Shown: in pieces, positions 11,979 through 23,100 of the stretch
Position numbering within the stretch: position 1 is the stretch's first letter
Layout of the letters: every line of letters begins with the position of its first letter
NCBI GenBank assembly: GCA_050084515.1
Contig: CM114272.1
Location: 51,150,001 to 51,214,000, forward strand
Reading direction: 5' to 3'
Length of the DNA: 64,000 bases
Origin: Blasia pusilla
Taxonomy: Eukaryota; Marchantiophyta; Marchantiopsida; Blasiales
The notes under the pieces: generated by a model
Told to the model about the DNA's origin: nothing
Database searches by the model: none
Seen by the model: only the letters and a program-made list of their open reading frames with translations
Translations under genes and position numbers: made by a program

Positions 11979-14061
11979 ACCCGCTTTTTATTGAAGTTTT
12001 CTTATTCTTAACAGTACGTACAATTAGTAGGCATAAATACGCGTAAAATGTTGGTTGTGTAAAAGTACAAATCCTCTTAACAGACGCAAAGGTCACGTGG
12101 AATGTGACGAGGAATGGAGGGATTGAACGTTGACTTTGACGGATTAGAGTAAGTCCCCATGGAGTCGCGGAGGCAAGTCCCTTTGGCCTAGGCCGACGGT
12201 CCTACCGGTTTCCAGGTTGGGTCACAAACGGTTTCCGAAGTTTGACTATGAAAGAGTTTAAAAAACAACCGACTACAATTCTTTAATGTCCCAAGGATCG
12301 TCTTTAACGTTTATTCGCCATAAATTTCAGGACGCGTAAGGACCACCTGCCCACTTGTGATCCGTGAAATGATAACCATCAATTTAACATACGAAGGTTC
12401 CCGTCCCCATCGAGTTGCTACATGGGGACCGGCTCTTAGAGTAGAGAAGAAACGAGAAAACATTTAAGGAAAGGAAAATGCGGAAAGGGTGGGTCCGTCA
12501 ATAAGACGACGGCGAAACGACGGAAAACATGAACTGTTGAGAGCTCCTGCCGTAAAGACGATGATGGATGGACGCTGACTCGTTGAGTCTAGATAGGTCC
12601 TGTGATGGATGTATATATATCCATGTAAGCATACGCACATGCATGGGAACATTCCTCGAGGATCCTCTCGCGCTTCTGCAGGACAGGTCAGACTCGTCAG
12701 AGACTCCCTCCCGCCGCTGCAATAATGATGAGGAATGGACGGGCCGCCTCTACAGGACAGGTCACACTGTCCCTTTAAACGCTGTAACGGAGGTCCTGTA
12801 GGCCTCCCTACTACCGGAGTAACCGGACAGATCACAGGCTCCTTCCGCCGGCCCATCGATGATGACGAACGCGCTCCCGCGGCCCACGTCCTCTCCTGCG
12901 AGTGTATCTCTTCCTGCCAATCGACTTCGTTTGGAGCGCAGGGAGAGGAGGGGTTTCGGAGATCCGATTATGACTGTCGGGCTTCATTGCAGTTCGTGAT
13001 TGCTGAAGAAGACGACGGGGATCCATATGAAGTGCTGGATATGAAGAGCAGAAAGGAAGAAGATGGGGACTCACCTGAATTACGTAGGTTATTGGAATCG
13101 CAATTCATGAAGCAAGATGAAGCACGAAGACGGGGGGGGATTCATACGAAGTCCTCAGTTTATTGGCATCGTAGCTGATTCATCAACGAACAGGAGGAAG
13201 AGGATGGGTACTGCTAGGATTACTTATACTAGTAAAATCGCAATTCATCAGCAACACGTAGGAAGAATAGGAATTGGCATGAACTTCTCAGTTTGCTACC
13301 ATCGTCCCTACCTATGATAGCATTTCTCGTTGGTTCGTACTCTGTCGCCACATATCGCCATCCAGAGTGAGAACATTATTTAGCTTCGTGTGTGACTACT
13401 GACGTACCATCTGGAAGTAAAAGAGAGATTTGATTTTGTGCTGTCGACGGTCAGTCTGTTTAGCACCGTTAGTGGTCCGTTACCCTAGCTAAAGACCGAC
13501 TCTCATGCCAAGCTCCAACCTAAGCCTCTTGCCAGTTTCTCCGGGTGTGGATACTCATCTACTTGGACCTTGAACATTTGTATGCTGTAACGTGAGCGTC
13601 TCAGGAATTTCACACCATGAAAGTTATTCGCTGGAGAAGGATAGCGAGATTAGATTCTCAAAGACCTCCACATACAATACACCTGGGAAAAAAATTTTCT
13701 GCGTCTTAAAAATATGTGTAGGGACGTGAGATTTGGGCGTACCTCGCGGCGGGGGGCTTCGTTTGGCGAGGGTATAGTACCCTTTCCAAGGGGTAGAACC
13801 TAAGCTATTCAGACAGTTGCTCCACCGATTGACGTTAGAACAGCGACCTTCATGCACGGACCTCGTTGATAAGACGGTCGAGGAATCAAAGGGCTGGATC
13901 TCAAAGTTACAAAGACTTCCGATACATGAATTGCCATCTGTTGGTACTATGAGTTGCCAAGGAAGATACTCACAGGGTAATTCAATCACCATCCAGTGGA
14001 ATCGTGCAGTGAAGGGATACGGGATACGATCGATTACATTAGCACAACAGTACACTTAAAG
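11979..14061. other. No gene recognised
   Basis: A somewhat GC-richer stretch with overlapping open frames on both strands (12464-12856 minus, 12735-13178 plus, 13624-14055 minus, 13817-14059 plus), none with a recognisable domain. Short GAAGAAGAT-rich repeats occur at 13000-13210. It may be a decayed gene or the region downstream of LIG6. I cannot assign it. Confidence 0.4.
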
Positions 14062-14761
14062 AGAAACACATGACAAATCTGGACACTTCGTTATGGCCAA
14101 GAGCATGGCATGCTGCACGAACGACCAGGAATCCTCTCACAATGGAGACCAATGTGCATCTAAAGCCAGCACTCATAAGAAAGCATTTCATGGTCAAACT
14201 GCGAAGTTGAAGGTGACTCGATCATCAGCCCCGACAATTGCGTATGGATGAAGAGCAGAAATTTTGAGCGCCTTTTACGAAGCTGACTATCTTGGCAGTT
14301 CATACAGTGGAAAAAAAATTACGGTCGTTGAGAAATTTTAGCCAGATGTAGCTGTTTTCAAGTCGTATAAGAACTTCTGCAAGACTCTTCGGACTAGCTC
14401 TAGTCTGTGTATGCAGTGTGGCTGGAACCAATGCCCCTTCAGTTAGAGTCCATGGACATTAAGATGAATTCTATTATATTCGACGAAGATCTCCAGATTC
14501 TCATCTTCAGTAGCCTCCAATTGAAGAAGTGAAATTACAGTGGCTCTCCCAAGCTCAAAACTAGTTGGAAGGCATAGATACATGTGAATCAGCGTGAATC
14601 GAAGCAGTGGCTGCACAGCCACGTGACTTTATCCTCCTCCATCAACTTTGTTGTGCTTCAGCAGTTCTGATAATTGATATTTACAAGTCTATGAATCCTT
14701 AGAAAGACAATTTCTATCCTGCTGCTCAGCAACTCTATCAAGTTGTGGACATCAGATGGAG
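14062..14761 (-). other. 3' flank and probable 3' UTR of LIG6
   Basis: This lies directly after the LIG6 stop codon (TAA at 14764-14762 on the minus strand) and has no coding signal. A 3' untranslated region is expected here. I could not single out one polyadenylation site with confidence. Confidence 0.4.
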
Positions 14762-17116
14762 TTAATTTTTAGAGTCAGACCTATCGGAAACCTTACTAGC
14801 TGACCCTGGTACATCCAGTTTGCGAGTCTGCTGATGGAAGAGATCTGCTATGTCCGCTGGTGTACTGGCATTTTCTGGTTTCTTGTCTGGTCGGGATCGA
14901 ATATGTCGAGGAAATCTCATTGAAATACCTCGAGAGGGATGGACTAGGCCAACTGCAGCCTGGTGGACCGGAGACACTGTGAAATCTGCAAACCCATCAT
15001 TGATTGAGGGCAAGCACAGGCAAAGCCATATAAGAACAACGAACTTCACACTCTATCCTAAGGGGGGGGGGTATAAAATGCACAGCCCATGTGTCATGGT
15101 AGCTAAGATAATGGCTTAGATGCATACAGCTTAAAATCATAGCAGAGACAGCGATGGAAAAGGTATAAAAAATGACTGCTCATGCAATCAGGAAATGTAT
15201 GTAACTCAATATCTCTAAGCAAGGTCAGTTTCCATTTTCAACGTACTTCCAGTGTAAACAACCATTCTTTAGGACCTGATAAGGTTTACCTGCCCCACGG
15301 ATCTCCCAAACAAGTTCAGGACTAAACCAGATATCACATTCTTCTCCAGTTCTGTAATAAGGAGGCTGTCGAGGTAAAATACGATCTCCTGAGTAGAACT
15401 CTTTCATCTGCACAGCAAGAGAATACAGCTGTGCATATTGTCACACTGCTACTTCTTTTAAAGATCAGTTCTAGTATATTGACAAGGTCTTCAAAAGAAA
15501 CATCTCAAGAGCTCCTATGGTCTTAAAGAACACAAGTATTATGATTGGAGTTCTCCAGTAGGATATTTTCATTCACCTCTTTGTAAAAGACGTCTGTAAA
15601 GCCTGACATGACACGGCAAACACTCTGATACTCCTCCCGTTCAGAATCATAGCATGCAAGTAGGAATGGACTGTACCTGCAGAATTCAGATAGGGGGAGA
15701 CAAAACTGTCAACAGAACTGCCTTCAAAATGAAATCAAATCGACACTTTGCTCTGAATGGCAAATGACGCTAAGGCGGCGGAGACAGAAAAAACTCCTTT
15801 GACTCATCAGATGCCAATTCCTGGGCCTTGTCTTCATCTGAGGAGTACTGCAATCAGAGTTCGTGAATAGCCCTCAAGAGGTTCTCAATTCCAAAGCCTG
15901 TCCGTCTTGAATAAACTCCAATTTAGTGACCATTCTTTAAAGAAAACAAATCCAGTGCATCTCTTTCATACAGACTCCCCACTTGACAAGACAGGCCAGG
16001 GTTGAGGGTCAAGAGCTTTCCCCATTGCTATAAACCCTGAGGCCAAAGAATTTGGGGCGGAGGGCCCCTGGTTGGACTCTACTTTACTGTCCTGGATTTC
16101 TAGTCCCGATGGAGGGTTGGAGAACTGTTTAATTCTAAACAGGACCATTAATTCTACTATTCCTCAGGATCTCATCATTTCAGAGATAATGGATTACAAA
16201 ATATTTATCTTAGTCCCTTGATACACCCTTCCAGCCAGCCTCTTGAGAGATGGAAAACCGATGCTGAAAGGGCTGCAACAGGCTTCTCTGTGTAAAGTTG
16301 AGAGCATCAAATTAAATCACAACACATCTGCGCATCCAATGCTTTCAGGATTTCATATGGCAGCTTGGGGTGTATTGGAGAGAAGACATTAGAGCTACTT
16401 GCCAGCCAGCTTTCCTGCCATTGCCATACCAAGCTCCAATTGGCACAAGATCTAGAGAATCATTTAGTCCTTCCATATAGTCCCGCTTTATCTGCCATCA
16501 AAGCGAGTACTTTAATGAGTGGACCAGGGCATCAGATTGTCTATGTACGCAGGAGGCTCAGATTGCCAAGTATAATGCTGCCTTGACAAGTATCAGTTCT
16601 CCTGAAGGTCATTGATGATTATAAGGCAGGTCAAAACAACGCGGCGAATACCTTCAACCATGAGTCTGATCTTTTGGAAGCCATGTAGTTGGAGTCCTCA
16701 TCAAGAGCTTTTGCCATAAGTCCTTCACACGATGCAGTAAATGCTTCATCCAAAAATCCTTCCACTCTCTGAGAAATCAATACAGGATCAGATGGGTCCT
16801 CCTCGGCTTCTATCTGCAGCAAATGAAAACTGGAATGTCAGTTATATTGAATCTTGTGAGATGATTTAATTGCCCCATATCAAAGATGAATCATATGGTG
16901 TTAATATTTGCTACAAAAGAAGGTTCGGATGAGTCAAACCCACACAAGAACCTCTCCTAAGTTCAAAATAGCAATCTTTCGACTCTTCATCCTATGGTGG
17001 CAAGGCGTGATTGCTTTGAAGAATAAGAGTGGCGTGAGAAGACATCTCACATACAGTTATCTCACTTGCATAGCCAAAAAGGCCAGGTTTGGTGTTTGGA
17101 AACCAGTGATGCATAC
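14762..17116 (-). CDS. LIG6: LIG6 exons 15-20: ligase motifs IV-V and OB-fold end
   Basis: Exon 15 starts MHHWFPNTKPGLFGYASEIT. Exon 16 holds EGLMAK (motif IV, residues 1478-1483; the usual Val is Ala) and KRSDSWLK. Exon 17 continues with IKRDYMEGLNDSLDLVPIG (motif V and after) and GNGRKAG. Exon 18 has YSPFLLACYDSE and RVMSGF. Exon 19 has PPYYRTGEECDIWFSP and VWEIRGA. Exon 20 has FTVSPVHQAAVGLVHPSRGI and IADLFHQQTRK. All are typical of plant LIG6. The stop lies 60 codons after HPSRGI. Confidence 0.93.
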
Positions 17117-20100
17117 CTGGCAAGACATGAATTACGAGTTATTAGGGGCTTATCTTTGCAGCCTTGGGACTGTAGAGTTACTTGGACCAAAGGGCATTCA
17201 AATCACAAGAATTCAGCTTAGGCATAATTGAATGCTAATATCATTATTTTAGAATCAGAGTTTCTCTACAACCTAGCTATTACAAGCACACTTAGTGCAA
17301 TAGCAACCACTCAGGTTAGATTGTAGAGGAAAGAGCTAGACAACCTGCATCACCAGATCACCTTGCATTCTCAAGCACACTTAGTGCAATAGCAACCACT
17401 CAGGTTAGCAGCAGTAGACATCTCAATAGCAACCACTCAGGTTAGTACTACTATACACCTTGTATCACAAGACTCACTGAACTCCTCAAGTCAGCAGACC
17501 TCTCAGTCTGTAAGCAGCAGCACACTCAGTGCTTAGCACACTGAATTACTAAGGTCAGAAGCACAATCCACTCAGGTAAGCAAAGCACACTCAGTGCTTC
17601 TCAATCAGCTCCTCAGCTCAGAGAGTTGTGTCCAGAAAGGTGTAAGAGAATGTAAATTCGCAGGGCACCCTCAGAGGGTTATATACAGCCAAGAGAATGA
17701 GTTCCTAAGTTTTAGGGTTTTTAGGGTTAGGGCATGCCGCTCATAGTAATTCTCAGAATTACTGAGGTAACTCTATGGTAACAAGAAATTACTATTTACT
17801 GTGGTAAAACACTAAGTTACTATAGTAATTCTATCAGTTACTTTTCACTATAGTAAACTCCAAGTTACTATGTTTTACAACACTCCCACTTAACTGGAGT
17901 TTAATATAAGACCCATCTTCTGAGCACATTTGTTGTGCTTTTCTCTTGACAATGCCTTTGTCAATACATCAGCTGTCATATCCTCTGTAGGACAATATTC
18001 TACTTGGACTATTTGCTCATTTTCTTTCTCCTCTATAAATCTTCTTCTAATATTTATATGCTTAGTCCTAGGATGATGAACAGGATTCTTGAGAAGACTT
18101 ATACTTCCTGTATTATCACAATACAATACAGTTCCATCATTCTGCTTATAACAAACCTCCTCAAGCAATCTCCTCAGCCAAACTACTTCTTGAGTAGCAT
18201 TTGAAGCTGCCATAAGCTCAGCTTCTGTTGTGGACAAGGCAACAGATGTTTGTTGCTTGCTGCGCCAACTGATAGCACCACCACTCAATGTAAATACATA
18301 TCCACCAGTAGACCTGCTGTTGTCAGGATCATCCCCCCAACTAGCATCTGTGAAGCCAGTCAAGGTAGGAAAACATCCTTGTTTCCTGTATTCAAGATAC
18401 GCATTCTTGGTACCTTTCAAGTACCGTAAGACTCTCTTTACACATCTCCAATGTGCTATGACAAAGATCTTTTTTGTGAGTTTCATCCTGTGTCAAGTGC
18501 ACAGTATGTCAGATGTGGACCTGGGAATAGAAGTCATGTGCTTGGGATTGGAAAAGTATCCCTGAAATTTGATAGTGAGCATAGTCAAGAAGGGATGTTA
18601 AACAATGTCCTTTATGTACCAGAGTTCACAAAGAACTTGGTATCTGTGCATCAGCTTACAGAGAAAGGCATTCTTGTATTATTCCTTGACAAAAGATGCA
18701 TCCTTCAAAAGGGAGACTAAGTTCTCTGCCAGGGTGTGGCAGAAGACAAGTTGTTTCGATTGGTGGAAACAACAAAAGTTGAAGCGATGGTGGCTGCTGA
18801 TGCCATGGTAGCTGAAAACTCCAACAACATGAAACTGTGGCATCTTCGACTCGGCCATTTATCAGAGATCAACCTTCGTTCTCTACAGAAGATGGTGGAA
18901 GGGTTAAAACTACATGCTGATTGTAGATTGGACTTTTGTAGAGCATGTGCTGAGGGTAAATCTCACAAATTGTCATTTCCCAAGAAATCTTTGAGTAGAT
19001 CAACAGGCCTTCTAGATCTCATCCACTCAGATGTTTGGGGTTACATGACACAGAAGTCTCTAGGAGGAGCTGCTTGGTATGTGTCCTTTGTGGATGATTA
19101 TAGCAGAAAAAGCTTTGTGTATCTGATGAAACACAAAGGTGAGGTTCTTGATAAGTTCAAGAACTTTGTGGCAATGGTGGAGCTACAGACAGGAAGAAGA
19201 GTGAAGAAAATTCGCTCAGATGGAGGCAAGGAATACAGGAACAAAGAGTTCTCCTCCTTTTTGCAACAAAAGGGGATTTTGGCTGATGTCACAGCCAGAG
19301 ACAGTCCCTCTCAGAATGGAGTAGCAGAGAGACTAAACAGAACTCTGTCAGAGAAGGCGTTGAGCATGCTCCAGCATGCAAATCTCAGGAAAAGCTTTTG
19401 GGAGCTGCAATCAAGACTGCAAACTTTCTGAGGAATGTAAGTCCTACTAGTGCTTTGAATGGGATGACTCCAGAAGAATGCTGGAGTGGTAAGAAGCCAG
19501 ATATCTCCCACCTGAGAGTCTTTGGTTGTCCAGCTTACGTACATATCCCAAAGGAGCAAAGATCAAAATTCAGTAAGAAGGCTGAAAAGCTCATCTTTGT
19601 AGGATATGAGACTGGCTTGAAGGGATATGTTCTCTACAATCCAAAGACTGGACAGTGTGTCACAAGTAGAGATGTGCAGTTTGATGAAACCTGGGAAGGA
19701 GATCAGAAGAAAATTTCTGAAGTAGAGGGTGAATCATCATCACAACCGCAAATTACTTTTCATGCAGGAACTCCAACAACTGATCTAGAAAGAGATGCAG
19801 ATCAAACCTCGAGACCATCTCGTGGAGAATTCCGTTCAGAAAATCTGAAGGTATATGTCAGGAGAAAGCAGAAAGTTGTCCAAACTGAGGAGAATCATCA
19901 GGAATCCAACTTTCAGCCTGCTGAAGTACCAGGTACCTCTGAAGATGCACAAACTGAAGAAGTGGCAGAGACATTGCCAAGGAGATCCGGAAGAACGAGA
20001 ACACCTATTGACAGGTTGGGAGTTCATCATGAGAAACAGGCTCACTCCTCAGTGGATGAAGAAGCTTGTCTTACTATGGATGGAGAGGATGAACCTCAAA

Positions 20101-23100
20101 CACTTGCACAGGCTATGAGTAGACCTGATTGGAGCAAGTGGGAGATTGCCATTGATCAAGAGAAAAAGTCTCTTGCAAAGAATGGCACATGGGAGTGGAC
20201 TGATCTTCCCAAAAGAGAGGAGATCCATTGGTTGCAAATGGGTTTTCAAGATCAAGAGAGGAGCTAACAATGAAGTGGTGAAGTACAAAGCTCGTCTTGT
20301 AGCAAAGGGTTTCAATCAGCAAGCTGAAGTTGATTATACAGAGACCTTTGCTCCTGTAGTACGGTATGGTTCCATAAGGTTGCTTTTAGCTCTAGCTGCT
20401 GAAGAAGATTGGGAGGTGGAGCAATTAGATGTGGAGACTGCTTTTCTGAATGGAGACCTGAAGGAAACCATCTACATGGATGTTCCAGATGGGTATGGTG
20501 GACATAGGGGCAATGCATGTTTGTTGAAGAAGGCATTGTATGGTCTTAAACAGGCTCCAAGATCCTGGTATGAAAAGTTGGACTCTTACCTTAGGGAACA
20601 GGGGTTTTGTAGAGCTCATGCAGATTTGAGTGTTTACTGCAAAAATGGTACATTGTTTATTGCAGTTTATGTAGATGACCTCCTGTTGCTAGGCAAAAGT
20701 AAGAAAGAAATCCAGCAAGCAAAGGACAATCTTTGCTCAGTCTTTGCTATGACTATCATAGGCCCAGTGAAGTTCATCCTTGGAACTAAAGTTGAGAGGA
20801 ACAGAGCAGAAGGATGGATTAGACTCAGTCAGACTCACTACATTGATGCGATGCTGACAAGGTATAGAATGGCTGAGGCAAAGCCAGTTTCTACTCCACT
20901 GGATCCTGGGTGGAAACTTGCCAAAACAGGTGCAGACAAACAGGAGGAGAATGAGAATGTTGAAAACCTTCAACATTTGTATCAGAGTGCTGTGGGTTCT
21001 CTGATGTTTGCCATGGTTTGCACAAGGCCAGATATCTCATATGCAGTGTGAGCAGTAGCTCCAGAATCGAGAAACCAACCTTTACTTTTGAGAGTGGCCT
21101 CCTTGCTGGTAACTAACCCCCACTCTGAGTAATTTGCATCAGCAACATGCTCAGCAATCATTGCACCCTCCTTGTGAGATCTCTTGATGAATTTCTTCAT
21201 CTTGTAGTTCTTATTCTTGGGACACTGAGGAGATAGATGTCCCTTTTCTCTGCAAGTGTAACAGATTCGTGTATCTGTTTTTGTGTCTCTCCTCTCATTA
21301 GGAGTCCACCTTGCAGGTTTGAACTTAAAGCGGGATAACAGAGCTGAATCTGCCTCTTGATCTTTCTTCCATTCTTCATCCTCTCGAATGATTTGTGTTG
21401 TGACGTATTCCCAAGACAGCTCTGCATCCTTGTTGTGAAGGATTTTGATGATGGTGTTAAACCTAGGAGGTAATGTCCCCAGGAAGTGCAAGATGGAATT
21501 CTTGCCTTCAAAGTCAAGCTGTAGTGCAGCTTTCACCTTCAGCTGCATGGCTCGAACCTGTACCACATGCGCTTGCATGCTCTGACCCTCCTCAAACTCA
21601 ATGGTTTTGAAATCTCGCCAGAGTTGTAACCCTTCACATACAGCAACTTTCTCATACTGATTTTGCAAGATTTGCCAAACCCTCCAAGCTAGACTCTCAT
21701 CCCTAAGAGTTTCAGCAATAGACCACTCTGTATGAAGGCAAATGGTAGAGTAAGCATCACCATTCTTGTTTTCAAAATCCTTGATTTCATCTGGGTCTTT
21801 CACCTCAGAAGACACAAACTCCCATAGTCTCTTCTGTTGAAGAACGAGTTTCATTTGGAATGACCAATGTCTATAGTTAGTCCCATCAAAAGGTGCTATG
21901 GTCAGATTAACACCAGGGTATCCTGAGACATTGCCTGATATCATGCCCTGTGGGCCCATAACCTTTTAGAATCAGAGTTTCTCTACAACCTAGCTATTAC
22001 AAGCACACTTAGTGCAATAGCAACCACTCAGGTTAGATTGTAGAGGAAAGAGCTAGACAACCTGCATCACCAGATCACCTTGCATTCTCAAGCACACTTA
22101 GTGCAATAGCAACCACTCAGGTTAGCAGCAGTAGACATCTCAATAGCAACCACTCAGGTTAGTACTACTATACACCTTGTATCACAAGACTCACTGAACT
22201 CCTCAAGTCAGCAGACCTCTCAGTCTGTAAGCAGCAGCACACTCAGTGCTTAGCACACTGAATTACTAAGGTCAGAAGCACAATCCACTCAGGTAAGCAA
22301 AGCACACTCAGTGCTTCTCAATCAGCTCCTCAGCTCAGAGAGTTGTGTCCAGAAAGGTGTAAGAGAATGTAAATTCGCAGGGCACCCTCAGAGGGTTATA
22401 TACAGCCAAGAGAATGAGTTTCTAAGTTTTAGGGTTTTTAGGGTTAGGGCATGCCGCCCATAGTAATTCTCAGAATTACTGAGGTAACTCTATGGTAACA
22501 AGAAATTACTATTTACTGTGGTAAAACACTAAGTTACTATAGTAATTCTATCAGTTACTTTTCACTATAGTAAACTCCAAGTTACTATGTTTTACAACAC
22601 ATTAAACTCTCTGAGTTATCCCTTGTAGTTTCCTTTATGGGTTTTTTCCCATCCCTTTATTGTGCATGAGTGTTTTCCTCTTCTTTGCAATACTTTGGAT
22701 AAGAACTTCTGTGGACATTGGCCATCTTGCACTACTGGGACACGGGCTTAACTAGAGCATCCATGAAGTTTAATACCTGAAGTAACCATCACCTGAAGTT
22801 ATTGCAGAATGATCAAGCATCTAAAATGATGAGCTAATAACCGTCCTGAACTTCCAGAAAGCCTCAGCCCAGTACAATATGTAAATAGTGACAATGAAAC
22901 ACATGGCCGATTCATCTGCAGGTATTGCAACACTCACATTTTCTTCTTTCTCGGAAGGACATCTTCACTAAGCTGCTTCACACGACACGAAGTGATTAGC
23001 AGATGATTCCGCTCTGCAGATTGATTGCGTAGTCTATATGACCAATTGTCTTCAGAAATTTCTCTGAAGAGAAGAAGAAACTATTGCCAGTGAAGCAGAT

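Larger units (their letters stand above)
17247..22599 (-). mobile_element. Ty1/copia element A with inverted interior, in LIG6 intron 14
   Basis: The element is 5,353 bp on the minus strand. Two 636-bp LTRs (21964-22599 and 17247-17882) differ by eye at only two bases, so the insertion is recent. A 5-bp target-site duplication CATTA flanks it (17242-17246 and 22600-22604). Gag and RNase H lie on the minus strand as expected. Protease end, integrase and reverse transcriptase between them (about 18452-21049) are reversed. It has the same orientation as LIG6 and lies between exons 14 and 15. Confidence 0.95.

Noticed and set aside
12464-13178. Overlapping 130- and 147-codon frames on opposite strands as a gene
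   Set aside because: No recognisable domain, no splice support, and the frames mirror each other. Kept as unassigned sequence.
17297-17444. Spaced 22-bp repeats as a CRISPR-like array
   Set aside because: Only three imperfectly spaced copies in a plant LTR, with no array structure and no prokaryotic context.
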